Source: Dermanyssus gallinae (lineage: Eukaryota > Arthropoda > Arachnida > Mesostigmata > Dermanyssidae). From it: DNA of 64,000 nucleotides. The notes beneath the pieces are model-generated. The model was given only the letters and a program-made list of their open reading frames with translations. It was not told the origin of the DNA and made no database searches. Below, piece by piece: positions 39,269 through 51,372 of the stretch; position 1 is the stretch's first letter; every line of letters starts with the position of its first letter. Where the stretch lies: assembly GCA_003439945.1 (NCBI GenBank), contig QVRM01005597.1, positions 62,001-126,000 on the forward strand, in the 5' to 3' direction. The translations under genes were made by a program, and so were the position numbers.

Positions 39269-40249
39269 CTTGGTTTCCTCCAATCCAAGCAACCAATATA
39301 CATAGTTTGCTCATGCAAGGATCTCGGCACGGTAGCAGCGAGCGTAGAGTTTAGCCAACATATTGCCAACGTGTGAACATCAAGAAGTAATTAAGCATGT
39401 GTAATGCAAGTTTATTAAGCGTGTTTCTCTAAAGAGTAACATTATACTGGAGTGTGTGATATTGCATTCAAGAACCAAACTACCTCAGGCTGCTTGCTTA
39501 GATATTGTCACAATTATGATACTGCAATATCTATTTTGTGCTTTGTGTCTTCCTTTTGACTCAGTATATTGATTTTAAATAATATAACAACAACAGCTCG
39601 TCTCCACCAGATAGATCGTTCCGCCGTGTCTTGATGTAAAACATATCCTGTTTACCAAATACGTTACCGCACTCACGGTGCTCTCCGCTACGAAAGGTAC
39701 TCGTCTGTGCCGCATTTACATACGCGACTTCAACTGCCAGGTCGGCATCCTGCTGTACATCGACGAAAATTCTTGCTGAATCCTCCACTATTAATCAGCA
39801 AGATTGGTTGGTTCCGATAGTGTAACTTCATCTGCGGAGATGAGCTCTAAATTCCAAGAATGGAGCAAGATTCGATGTTGATCGGTCAATGCGCTTACGC
39901 CTCTAATTTCTCCTGCTTGACTGCAGTGGTGAACCTTCTGGAACCAACTCCACTAAAGTGTTTTTGCAATGCCATTAAAGTGCATAGTCGTAGTGTGGCC
40001 ATGACGTCGTTTAGCTTTTAGCTGATAAGGCAGTGTATACAAACCGCCCAAAATTCTTCATCATAGGGTATCGTTACGCAGTGTTGTAGGTGAAAACTCC
40101 GTAAAAGAAAACGTTCGTTTATTACTTTTCATTCGGGTGGGTATGAGGCGTTGCCGGCGTTACAAGACTGACCTACGCAAAGCCAGTAACCTCTCTTAAA
40201 TACGAATTCTATTAAGTACATCTTCTACGCCTAGCGGGTCGAGTGTGCG
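39269..40249. other. Spacer upstream of a putative small gene
   Basis: No recognisable coding sequence. A plus-strand promoter for the candidate at 40250 could lie near its right end, but no core motif stands out. Confidence 0.35.
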
Positions 40250-40450
40250 ATGGATAACGCGCCGTACGAAGAGCAGAATGAACATTTGAACCTGCCCATG
40301 CAAACGCCTTTTGCAAACGCAAGGTTTCAAACGAATCCAGCTCTCCACGAGATCCTGCAGAAGCGCCTAAAAGTGGTGGACCCCTGTTCTTAATGATCGT
40401 CTCGTTTCGTTAATGATCTCTTGCAGGGCTCTAACTCGTAGAAATCCTCT

Positions 40451-40500
<50 letters not shown>

Positions 40501-40505
40501 GTATG

Positions 40506-40542
<37 letters not shown>

Positions 40543-41247
40543 ATATATATATCATTTCGATAATCCTATATCAATCATACACATGTGTACTACCTATATA
40601 CTTCATTTACCATTGACGCAAGGCGTTTCTAAATATTCTCATTAGATATCTCAGCTTGATGACGGCGAGCAATTCTTAAAGAACGTGCTAACGCAACTAC
40701 TTGACGACGTACTCGAGGATAACTCTGCTACACTCCATCGATGCTCCTAATCGTTCTCCCGATACCACTTCAAATACTCTCCAAAGGTTGAAGGGAAATC
40801 TTTCATAGCGTCGCCAAGACGTATTAATAAGGTTAGATCCGTTTAATGACTTTAATACTCTCCCATTATCCTTTTCACGACTTTTACCTTCGAATGCTAA
40901 CTGTTACAAAAACCTGGCGCTAGCGTGAGCTAGGCCACGCAAAACTCTTCTGGAAGAAGATCGTGTTTCACAATTAACAATTTGACTAAATTCGAATTGC
41001 GGGTAGTAGAAGAAAAATGTTGTGCTCTGTGATTCTTTGCTATAATCGGAGAAAAAAGCTTTTGAAAGTGGAACACCTCATTTGCAAGGATACATTGTGC
41101 TCCGAAGGCCTCGACGCTTTACCGGACTAAAAATCTTTTTCCCAGGAGCTAATATTGCAAAAGCTAGAGGAAACTATCGTCAAAACATCATCTACTGCTC
41201 CAGGGAGGGTGGCAACCTTTGGATTGCAGACGAAGACCCGCACTTGA
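40250..41247 (+). CDS. Putative small three-exon gene, unknown function
   Basis: Hypothesis from splice-like signals only. Exon 1 is 40250-40372 (ATG, MDNAPYEEQNEHLNLPMQTP... HEILQKRLK) before a GTGGTG donor. Exon 2 is 40646-40708 (ISQLDDGEQFLKNVLTQLLDD) between CATTAG and GTACTC. Exon 3 is 41146-41247 (ELILQKLEETIVKTSSTAP... then TGA) after a pyrimidine-rich TTTTTCCCAG acceptor. All joins are phase 0, giving about 95 residues, largely amphipathic helix and perhaps coiled coil. I recognise no family. Unspliced, exon 1 alone is a 47-codon frame to 40393. A damaged copy of exon 2 lies downstream at about 41422. A decayed gene or chance is possible. Confidence 0.3.
40453..40551. repeat. (TA)n microsatellite
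   Basis: About 98 bp of TA repeat with TGTATG interruptions, lying in the first intron of the putative small gene. Confidence 0.95.
40618..40860. repeat. Direct duplication, copy 1
   Basis: About 240 bp including TTAAAGAACGTGCTAACGCA, ACTACTTGACGACGTACTCG and CGATACCACTT; the counterpart is at 41398-41640. It includes putative exon 2 of the candidate gene with an open frame. Confidence 0.8.
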
Positions 41248-41397
41248 CTTAGCATGCACCAACGATTAACATTTGCGCAAATACAGCTGGTAATTGTGCT
41301 ACTGTATGTGTTATGTATTGGTGGGTGTTTTGAGAACTTGCCGCTTTGGCAAACCCTGCTAACCAGAGACCCATTTGACAAAAAATGCTGCCATTAA

Positions 41398-41640
41398 AGC
41401 AATGCTTTTCTAAATGCCTAAGTACATACCTCAACTAGACGACGTGGAGTAATTCTTAAAGAGCGCACTGACGCAACTACTTGACGACGTACTCGCAATT
41501 ACTCTGCTAGCTGACTCTGCTAGAGTTGATACTCATAATCGTTCTCTCGATACCACTTAAGCTAATCTCGAAAGTTTGAAAGGAATCATAGCGCCACCGA
41601 GACATACTGATAAGATTAGCTACGTTTGAGGGCTTTTATA
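41398..41640. repeat. Direct duplication, copy 2
   Basis: Diverged copy of 40618-40860 about 780 bp downstream (TTAAAGAGCGCACTGACGCA, ACTACTTGACGACGTACTCG, CGATACCACTT). The frame equivalent to putative exon 2 has a TAA where copy 1 has CAA, so this copy cannot encode the same peptide. Confidence 0.8.
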
Positions 41641-43126
41641 CATACGACTTCAAGACATACATAAGTGTAATCACCTTGTTTCTGTGTCATATATGAATGT
41701 TATTCTTCTCAATAGTAGTTCACGGTTAAAATCGGCAAATAAGTACAATTGTTGAGGTTCATTACTAGTAATAAGAAATTTTTTTATGTAAATTCCATGG
41801 ATGCGTTTTTACGCGGGATGGGTGTCGATCACACATTTTAGTAATTCGTTCTATTTGATCCAGCCATTTAAATCAATGACTGCACATTATTCTTGTTGCT
41901 AATTATCCCACCATGGACCTTTATTTGCACGAGGAACGGAACCTAATTGTTTAGCAGTTTAATGAATATAGCAACTTTTGTTAGTTTCTGTAGACCCACA
42001 CCACAAAACTTTTTGTTAAATGGGTCTTTGGGTTAACAAGGTTTGCCAAAGCAGCGGCAAAGTTCTTTAAATACTTAACAAATATAGTAGCGTAATTGTT
42101 AGCTAGCCATATTTGTGTAACCGTTAATGGCGTCTTCAGTACAAGTGGTGCATGCCAAGTCAAGTTCAGCCGTCTTTTGCAGGAGTTGCTATCTTCTTTG
42201 GAGCAGTACACGATGTTTGATGATGGCTTTCTCTAGCTTCTTCGAGAATTCAAACAACCTGCTTAATTGTTTTTTAAATTCTAGCTTCTTTGAGTTGGGC
42301 TCTTGGAAAATAATTGTTAGTTTGGTAGGTCGTTGAGGGCATCTGAGGACGAAGTATTCTTGCAGATGAGGTGGTGCAATCTCTGGATGTTCTTTTCCGA
42401 TGATAGCAAAAAAACATCAAGCACTAAATTTGTCTTCTGCCGTCTGTAGTTCGAATTCAATCTCATTGTAGAGTCACATGGGTAGATTTAATGTTACTCC
42501 ATCGTTTATAGAAATGCCTGCGAAATCTTAATTACCGTTGCCGGCAGCAGTACGACAAATGCCCTGACGAATCATTGTAATATGCACAATTCGGACCAGT
42601 GCAGGCGGATGGCAATGGATAATTTTAGACGGGGTATATTTATTCCTAGATTTGTCTCGGCCGTTTCTAGCTTCAGAAGCTTATCGTGGTTGTCGTCGTC
42701 GTCTTGACGTTCACCCACGGCAACCATCGACCGGCCATCGGTTCGGTGGCCCTTTTGCGGCGAGCGCAAAAGCAGTTGTCATAAAATAGAACACACTGGC
42801 AGTTGGCTATAGGTGGATGGACCTTGGTTGTTGCCCCCCGACGAACACAACCGGCAGTTCTCCTTCCATACTGAACAGTCTTTCTGAACAACAGCTCAGA
42901 GCCTACACACATTAACTACAAGCCACTATTACGACGGATGCTTATACTGATTCTAGCCAGCCGCACTTTTTTTTAATTGGACCGACCTCACTTGTGATAC
43001 GGCATGTTTATTTGGTTAAACCAACGGAAATGTACTTGCACTTTATGTCGTGAGGCTTCTAGCCCCACTACCCCAAGTAGTACTCGTACTACTGGTAAGT
43101 AGCCAATAGTAGTAGTAGTAGTAGTA
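41641..43126. other. Spacer without recognised gene
   Basis: AT-rich to 42600, then somewhat richer with a minus-strand frame at 42912-42673 that I do not recognise. Ends in an (AGT)n run at 43108-43128 beside the SINE. Confidence 0.35.
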
Positions 43127-43143
43127 GTAATACTGGTTAGTAG
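43127..43143. repeat. SINE target-site duplication, left
   Basis: GTAATACTGGTTAGTAG, matched with one mismatch at 43324-43340 (GTAATACTGGTAAGTAG). Confidence 0.8.
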
Positions 43144-43323
43144 TCGAGCCCGGTGGCGTGGTGGATTAAGTATCCGCCTTGCAACCAGAGGAGACACATA
43201 GGTGCGCGGGTTCGAGCCCCACCGTTGCACATTTGTATTTATAGGGCTCCGTCTATGAATCAATGTGAAAAACAGTTCCGTGGACGTTAAATCTTGGCTG
43301 AGGGTCAGCCCGAAAACTTTACC
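43144..43323 (+). mobile_element. tRNA-derived SINE, full-length copy
   Basis: 180 bp between 17-bp direct repeats. The head is tRNA-like: A box TGGCGTGGTGG at 43154-43164 and B box GGTTCGAGCC at 43209-43218, a spacing usable by RNA polymerase III. It is followed by GTTGCACATTTGTATTTATA and a body ending CTGAGGGTCAGCCCGAAAAC. No poly(A) tail; the end is an ACTTTACC-type sequence. The same family is at about 61525-61725 and, without its head, at 13757-13858. The tRNA of origin cannot be named reliably. Confidence 0.88.
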
Positions 43324-43340
43324 GTAATACTGGTAAGTAG
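43324..43340. repeat. SINE target-site duplication, right
   Basis: GTAATACTGGTAAGTAG, one mismatch from 43127-43143. A similar ACTGGTAAGTAGCC also occurs at 43091-43104, so the target itself was locally repeated. Confidence 0.8.
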
Positions 43341-43805
43341 CCTTGTAAGCGCCCACTCATGTAGATCCACACTCTGGAAAACGAGAACGAGGTGGCTTCG
43401 ATTGGTGTCTGGCTGGCTCGCTGGTTTGCCGAAGGCAGGCGGGCAGGTTCACTTGCTCGCTGGCTCGGCCGGCCACGCGTTCCCGATCGAATATCGCGAG
43501 TCCCTAGCGGAGGAAAAGGAGAATTGGACGTAGATTCCGGCCACTCGACCCAAAAGCTGCCCTGCTGGAGCAGTAGTAGGTTGTAGGCGCGGGTGCAGCG
43601 TGGGCCAACCTGTACATCCTGGCCAAGCTGGCGGAATACAAACTTCGCCATCAATAATAACTACACACGAATGAGGCCAGCATTTTCGCTGGATGGAGCA
43701 GGCAAAAAGCTTCGTTGTTTGCTTTTTGTTTCGTTTCGACCAAGTGGAACACGCGCGGCGAGCAAAGAAGATCATGAAAGAAAGGAAAAGAAATAGAGAG
43801 GGGGA

Positions 43806-43858
<53 letters not shown>

Positions 43859-44575
43859 TAGCAGAGAAGCAACGCACCAACGTAGTGGGGGTTCGGTGTG
43901 GCGACCATGCGTTGTCTGTATGTGATTGCTAGCTGAGCACCGAAACACGGCCGAAATAAAGAACGCAGTGCCACCGAAGAAGAAAGCCTGTGGCTGGCAT
44001 CGGAACACCCTGCGTGCCCAACCGCTTTCCCGCGCGGGCCGTCGCCGTAGCGAAACGATGAAGTAGCAAATAATACGAAATCAATGGTTGTTTGTGTCTG
44101 CGAATCATGAGCGGAATGAATATATGCGCGCATGGATTTGTGGCGTCGCGTGCGTGTATGCTTACTTGATGATTGTGTACACACTTGGAGTGTAAACAAC
44201 AACAACAACAACAACAACAATTGCAAGCAAGAATCACAAGCAAATAAATGTTTATTCTGCCCGAAGTCGTGGTGGATGATTAAGGGCGAGACCTCGATTG
44301 GTTATGAACGTTTGCCGGTTAGGGTTTACTTGAAAACTGTAAAGGTTAAATGAGCAGCAGAGCAGCTGCTCAACACACCGTGCTGTGCGACTTGGATGTT
44401 TCTAATTTCAGATCTAAAATATTGCGTTAGTCTACCTTCCTTAACTTTCTCTGTTTTGTAGCTTACGTTCGAGCACCAGACAGGTTACCTGACAAACGGC
44501 TTTTAATGTGACATGCTTGGCTTTTGCTATGCTCGGAAACCGTACAATAAATGCAGATATATGCGCACAATCTTG

Positions 44576-44607
<32 letters not shown>

Positions 44608-46084
44608 TGAACTGTGTTTACACACCGTACAATATGATTGCAAGGAGATCTCTTCCTGTATGTATTTATGCTGTTTTTAAAACTATTTTTTATATGAGAG
44701 ATTACAAAATATGGCTATGATAAATGCAAATATGGAAGAGATTGGTTTTGCATGCACCAGACCCTTCTGCGCCTCCCTGACTCTGCTCGGCACAACCGTG
44801 GTTATTCCTTCAAGATTCGTCACAAGGGGTCTAAACGTAATCAAGCCACGTATTCCTAGAGTTGGCTGGAAAAAATATATTTCATAGCAGCAGAAACGTG
44901 CTCAACCAGGTCTTTACAATTAGAACCACGGTCAAGCAGGAAGAAATAATTCTCACCTGGCAGAAGCGTTGAAATTTGGCAATCCATATTATCATACATC
45001 ATGATCTGCATGGAGGAAAAAGCGGCGACGGATTTGCTCGTGTTAGGTCACATTTATGGCTACTTTTTTAATATATTACTTCTCATCAACTAGTATTGAT
45101 AGCTTTTCATTGTAATTTTACTATGTTGAGCGGTTCCGTTTGATAGTTGTAGAAGATACAATAAAAAGCGGGGGGAATAGCTAACCTTGTGAGACGAAGA
45201 GAGTAGCTTAGAGGGGCAGACCTAACCCCATGTCTTTCTCGATGTTACGGGAGAGGTGCCGGAACAGATTTAAAATATTGTAATCACAAGTGGATAAAAT
45301 GTTTTCTCCACGCAAACGACTTTATTATGTATGGTAGGACATGAGTCTCTGAAAGGTAAAATAGGAAATGGAAAAACTAGGGAGAACTGGCAAAGGACAA
45401 TGCGCTCCAGATGAAAGGAAGTATTTGACTTCACTTATATAAGTTTACTTAGCTGGATATCGCTATCTTAACGGACCGTAATACCTTTCAAACCTACGTG
45501 GATTAATTCTGTGTCAAATGGTTTGCATACAAGATTAACGCAAAGGCTCACCGAAAATTACATGATGAACTTCCGAAGCACTTGCGCTCTTCGCTGCAAA
45601 AATTTCCTTTCAGTTGTCTCCTACAAAATCTGAATAACAACCATGATAAATTTATCGTTTATAGCAAAGTAAAGGGCACAATGTAATGGTTGAAGCAAGG
45701 CTTTAGGGCCGACATCATTCTAAATCAGATTTTTGCCTTTAGAAGGCGTGTGTGTCTGATGGGATCAGAAAGGTTTAAGCTTTTACAGCACGAGGAAACT
45801 ATCAACAATGAATAATCATTGTTACTCAAAAGCGCAATTTTAAATCCGTCGTATTTCATCGCTAAAACCCACGTCAGCATAAAAAGTATTAAATGCAAGT
45901 TTTGACTTTTGCATCGAAAAACAAGAACTTCTGGATGGCTGGATTTATTTTTAGCGAGAGAGCGGTTACGTAAAATAGTAGACATGTTCGGTGTAAATAT
46001 AATTGACTAAAGTGAACACAGTACACGGTTTTGAATTTGCTCTAAGACATTCGGCATCACTTTTTGTCGTCTTAATATGTTACA
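43341..46084. other. Spacer without recognised gene
   Basis: 43380-44300 is GC-richer with open frames on both strands (up to 191 codons, minus, 44226-43651) crossing (TA)n(GA)n at 43810-43859 and (AAC)n at 44199-44219; their translations are low-complexity. (TA)n also at 44580-44607. From 44610 on, AT-rich with nothing recognised. Confidence 0.35.
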
Positions 46085-47040
46085 TCGTCACACAAAAAAT
46101 AAAACACGGTGCTGATTGACAACGGGGTTGGCATTGCGGGGGAGGTAATTCAAACTACAGGTGTCGCGCAGGGCAATGGACTAAGTCCACTGCTGCTTTC
46201 CGTTCTTCTGGGTGGGCTCCCCGAACGGATAAGGGCGGGCTGGACTCGAGTGTGGGCCAAGATTTTAATGTACGCAGATGATGTAGTAATATTTAGTTGT
46301 AGCGTTTTCAGAGTGAAGCAAGCAATGGATCGGCTAGTTACATTCATGGATGAAATGGGCTTAAAGGTTAATTGGGAAAAGACAGTAGCCATTAAATTCC
46401 GAAGGGGAGGCCGTCTGGCCAGGGATGACGTACTTCAAATCAGGGGAAAGGAATTAAAATTTGTAAATAAATTCACATACCTAGGGCTCACCTTAACAAC
46501 AAGGGGCAGTAGTTTTCGATCACACATCCAGGAGAGGGTTAGGGAGGCCACTATCGCAGCCGCGACAATTAAATGTCCACATAAGCTTTCGGTCTATGCA
46601 GCAGTAGCCCTTTTTAGGATACAGATGGCCCACTGCTGACAGAGGAGCTACAAAAACGATGGAATCTGAAGAAGACGTGCGCCTTTGACGTTTATATGCG
46701 AAATTTGCGAACCAAAATAAGCGAGGTAGACATAGGAATTTATGGGACAGCAGCAATGAGAAGCACTGGGTGGAGGGCTAGCGGAGTAAAAGATCGCCAT
46801 TTAACAACGGCCTTTGCAGCCCACGGATTTCATTACGTTCTTTGCAACGTGGAGGGCTTCCATGAACCACAAGACGAATGTCGATGCAAAGAATGCTGGA
46901 GTAAATGTGATAAATACCACGCCGCGGCTTGTCCGGCGGTTCGGTCCATAGCAGAACTGGCAAAGCTAGATCGATTGTTGTGTGGTGTATGTAACATAAA
47001 CACACTTACCCAGCCCGGCTGTTAATAAATAAATAATTAA

Positions 47041-47060
<20 letters not shown>
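46085..47060 (+). pseudogene. Second non-LTR family, copy 2, with poly(A) tail
   Basis: The frame from 46109 begins within the RT. It shows GVAQGNGLSPLLLSVLLGG, then MYADDVVIFSCS (the YADD motif), MGLKVNWEKTVAIKFRRGG, LKFVNKFTYLGLTLTTRG and HIQERVREA. A stop at 46637-46639 and a frame change lead to the C-terminal half to 47025: LTEELQKRWNLKKTCAF, HGFHYVLCNVEGFHEPQDEC, CKECWSKC and KYHAAAC, a Cys/His cluster matched in copy 1. Stop, then TAATAAATAAATAATTAATT and an A run (47044-47060). The 5' end is truncated. Better preserved than copy 1 and with a clear tail, so it is the younger of the two. Confidence 0.85.

Positions 47061-47113
<53 letters not shown>
47061..47113. repeat. (TA)n microsatellite after the poly(A) tail
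   Basis: Begins directly at the end of the A run of the preceding retroelement copy, either grown from it or being its target. Confidence 0.95.
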
Positions 47114-47114
<1 letters not shown>

Positions 47115-50100
47115 GTATTGTTGTGTTTCTTCGTATTATCCGATATGGACATGTCAGACGTTCATGCGGTTGTTGAGAGAGAGAGAGAGAGTCGAGACTT
47201 CAGGAAAAAGAGGGCGGCGCCCGCCAATGCGATGATGAGGCGAGGACAAGCCGAAGGCCGGCAGAGAGGCCGCTGAAGCTTCTGCACGATAGTAGGGTCT
47301 CGGTGGAAACTGGTAGGATGTCTAGGCGTCCATTCTAGGCGTCGGTCTTTCTAATCGCCAGCCCACAACGTACGCAATAATAATATTGTAGAAAGAAGGG
47401 GCCGTCCGCCGCACTTAACGCAGTCAGTCAGAAGACCGGAGCGTTCCCTCGGGAGTGCTTGACTCGGAGTAAACAAGGTCAACACGTAATCAGACCAAGA
47501 AGCTCTTGCTAGTGCTCGCCGAGTCATCGTGTACCCGACTAGATCCGGCTAGCGGCAGCTGTTAGAGCGACAACAAAGTCAACGAGGTCAACTGGCTGGC
47601 CGCGGGCAGTATTTACCTCATATATTACAGATGTCGACGGCGTGTTCTCATCGGCGTAGATTGGCATGGATCACTGGCTAGGCGTACAACCTTCAAGGAC
47701 GGAGTAGGTAGGGAGGGAGGGAGGCTGGCGGGCGGGCTGGTTGGCTTTCCGTCACCGGGCTACGCGCATTGTAAGTTTGCTCCCGGTATGAAAGATACCC
47801 AATCTATCGATGCACATCTTTGTGTAACTCTGTCAGAAGCAATATTAATAAAGCCTTAGCAAGGCTTCCCTGGGGGAGATCTCTGGCGCATGTCCATATG
47901 CCGACGCACAAGCAAGACTGCCAGTTGGTTAGCTTACGCCTGTTGCCGACGTAATAGATACGTATTCTCACAGGAGGTTAGTGTTGACGGTGACTCTTCT
48001 TTTTCTTCTTCTTCTTCCTTTGTCCGTCGTTCTGTTCTCGCTGAGGAAAAAGCAAGACGGAAAGCTAATCAGATTATGTCTGATGTAAGCGTCGCAGAGG
48101 ATTAAGATGCTGACGTCCAACACCCGAAGACAACCACTACACGATTTGGTGGTTGTATGTGGGTATTTGTATATATATATATAAAAACTAAAAACTCTTG
48201 AACTATGTACCGCGATAATTTTAGGACTGCACAAATGTAGAATATTTGAACGCAAGAAGCCAGTATTTTGAGCCAGTCTAATTTTTGTATAACAAATCGG
48301 ATCGTTGTGAGCTTGACAACAAAAATGGCTAACCTTTTTTTCACCTATGTCATATCAAAATAGTCAAATGTAAGTCAAATGAGCTAGCATTGTCTCGAAT
48401 ACCCGGGTTACCTGACAAGAGTGTCGCTAGTTAATGGCTTTGTTTTCTGTTGGTTGTTCATCTCGCTCAGTACTGAACAAGGCATACCTTGCGAAATATC
48501 CCCGCCTCGTTCCTTAATAGACAATTTTATTCTGCACAGCCAGATCTGCACACAGCCAGAATTGCATAAACCGTTTACAGTATGCTTTTATGAAATCTTC
48601 TTTAAAATTTTTGTGTGTCTGTGTGTACTTGCATATGTGCTTGTAGGACGAAAAACAACGACCGTTGACGAGACGTTTGCTTTGCCTCGTAGAGTTGTAT
48701 GAACAGCATGTTGTTGTGGTGCTGAAAGCACAGCCAGAGGCGGCTGCTGCTAATCTCTAGAAGCTGAACGAACAACTTTGACCGAAAACGAAGCCACTCG
48801 TTTCCCAGAAGTTTAGAGTAGGTTGCAATTGACATTTTCTCTCACCCTCTATCTATCTGCCTCGGTCGCTATCTCTCTCCCTCTCTCTCGCGAGATGACC
48901 GGCGTCCGTCGACGGTCTGGCCATCTAATGATGTCGTTTCACAGTGTCCGCCTTATTTATGTGACAGCATCTCACACACACACACACAATTCAATGGGCT
49001 CAACGAGGAGGCCATGGAAACAGGACAGTCGTGTTTCCTACGTATATCCTAGCCTGTCTAGTCGAGGAGTTGTTCCCCTTTCATGTACACATACCTACTT
49101 ACCTGCCACTTTGGCTTCACCGGCCGACCTCTCTCACCGGCTGACGAATCTTCTTTTTCCCCTTCTCCGCCTTCTTCCTCGTCCTATTTCCCAGTTGCCC
49201 AGGCCGCGTAAGCCGCTCATTGCCTTCTCGTGGTTCGTGGAACGAGGGACGAGGGATGGCGGGACGCCTATAAGCATTGGCTGAGATCAGCCCTAAAGTC
49301 GAAAAATAGCTAGCTCTATGTACAGGCAAATGCAATCCTTACGTGACTCCGTCGTCGTGAGCGTCGTCGACAGCGCTGCTTCGGGTTGTGTCCTAACCCG
49401 CTTGCTCCCAGACGGGCTTCAGCTTGTCACGGCGTGTAGCGACGTAGCAGTCTCGGCGACCATGCCAGGTGCTACGTATGATGAAGGCTCCATGCGTTCG
49501 GGCAATACCGGCAATAACAGCACAGCGGGCAGATGTAGCCGAACAGGAAGAACAGGCAAGCTACGGTACTACTACTACTACTACTAGTAGTAGCAGCAGC
49601 AGGGGCGGCAGCAGCTAGTCCTTGCACAGAGGACGTGACGAACGATCTATTATGCGGGCAACCCTCACTGCTGTCGTCTCTCGACTCGCCGATGAAACGC
49701 TCCGAACGAATACATTTTTATGGTGCTCGGCACGCCTGCAGGCTCTGCAGGTGCGCTCCTGGCCGGTCGGACGAGGCACGTTTCTTCATCAAGACTCTAT
49801 GGAAAAGCATCATCAGAAGTACCATCACCACCATCATCACTATTAGCATTATGGTCATCATCACCATCATCATGATGATCATCTATCGGTCGATTGATCG
49901 GTGATGAACAGGCGTCTTCAACGACAGCAGAGTGTCGGGGCTGGGCCCCTCCGGGGGCTGGGGTTCTCCCCAAACCCACTGCCCGCCTTGGCTTTGGGAT
50001 CGGGCTTTCAAGAGAGAAGGGTCCAGGGCAAGCGCGCCGAGAAGGGCAGCCCGTGCGCTTGTGGCTGAGCTAATCATATTCGTCTTTGATAGCCACCACA

Positions 50101-51229
50101 TGAGCACATAGCCTAGAGCTAGTTCGATCGATTTAGACAGGGCAAGATTAAGACAGCCAACACTAACAGCAACAACAATAATAACACCAACAACACGATT
50201 ATTGCTAATATTGATAACTATAGTAAGAACGGGTATACGCACAATAAGACCTTCTCCGCTCGGATGGGTTGCAAAGGTTGGCCACAGGTTTCTTAGCAGA
50301 CAACTAGATGCTAGAGCGACACAAAGTTGTGCGTACATGTAAAGAGGGCCGGTTCCTGTACCCCTACCTGGTGCCTTTAGTGATCCCGCCTTATCCGCTG
50401 CGGGATGCTTGTATATGTACATCCTCTCCAAGGGTTTGCGATCGAAGGTGTCGTTGTTGTTGTCGTTGCATTTTAGCTTTAAACAAAATCGTGTGCTTTT
50501 ATTTTCGCAGCCGCTGGCATTTTAAATTACACTAGATCTGGCTAGTCAAGTTAAAGCAAGTTATCACTAGTAGCCATTTGCCGCTGTTCAGTTACTAGTC
50601 TTTTTTTTGCTAATTATTGTAAACTATCCAAGCCGAGTAATATATGTATTCGCTGGTAATCATACGGAGTTTTTGCTAGCAGCTTGTACTAGGAGGTGTT
50701 TTCCTGTTATGAAATAAAAGACAGTTGATGTTCAACTGTCTCTTTAAAGCCTGAAAGAGCCGTCTGGTGGCTAGGAAGCGGCCTGGAGCAGGCTTACATT
50801 TTCAATTCGTCTTCTAAATATCTCTCTTCCTAGAGCACCCACGTTCCTTTCGGCGGTGTCATACGCGATAAACCGTGGAAGTACAATACAAAGCGTTTCA
50901 TTGCGCATTTGCCCAATGCCACAAGTAATTCAACGACAAAGCCCGTGTGAATAGATTGGAAGTAAGCAAGACGAAAGAAAATACCGACTCTAACCCTTAG
51001 TATACATGGCGCCGTACGCCACAAGGATAACAACGAAATCGGTTCTGCCGTTGCTTACAGAGGCAAATACCTATAGCGAGACGGCAGGAAGGAAGGCGGC
51101 ACTTTGGGACATATCGAGGCAAGATATATCGTCCTCCGGATACGGGTTTCGTGTGTCTGTGTTTGCCTATGAGTGGCACGAGGTGTCCTATTCGTGTGTT
51201 TACTAAGGTAAGACTACCTGCTTTAATTT
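47114..51229. other. Mixed spacer with GC-rich islands, no gene recognised
   Basis: Contains (GA)n at 47176-47191, GC-rich stretches at 47200-47760 and 48800-50450, (TTC)n near 48000, (CT)n near 48870 and (CAT)n near 49800-49880. Open frames reach 182 codons (minus, 50431-49883) and 153 codons (plus, 48823-49284), but their products are proline-, serine- or arginine-rich without recognisable domains. Unannotated first exons or regulatory sequence are possible. Confidence 0.3.
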
Positions 51230-51230
51230 A

Positions 51231-51271
<41 letters not shown>
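51230..51271. repeat. (ATT)n tail of retroelement fragment H
   Basis: Trinucleotide tract directly preceding a retroelement 3' end that reads on the minus strand. Confidence 0.9.
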
Positions 51272-51272
<1 letters not shown>

Positions 51273-51286
51273 GCTTTATTATTATT

Positions 51287-51356
51287 CAGTTATAACAATT
51301 GTGAGGTATGAACGTTTAAACCAGGCCTGCTTTGTTCTCTTGTCAGTTCATTTCGA
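51287..51356 (-). mobile_element. Retroelement fragment H: 3' UTR only
   Basis: Plus-strand sequence ACAATTGTGAGGTATGAACG and the following TTTAAACCAGGCCTGCTTTG... TTGTCAGTTCAT closely match 24312-24374, the 3' untranslated region of copy B. Only about 70 bp survive, with (ATT)n on both sides (51230-51271 and 51357-51372). Confidence 0.8.
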
Positions 51357-51372
51357 TTATTATTATTATTAA

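Noticed and set aside
43145..43230. A functional tRNA gene
   Set aside because: A and B boxes are present, but the cloverleaf is not convincing, the sequence is followed by a shared non-tRNA body with target duplications, and it recurs at 61.5 kb. It is a SINE head.
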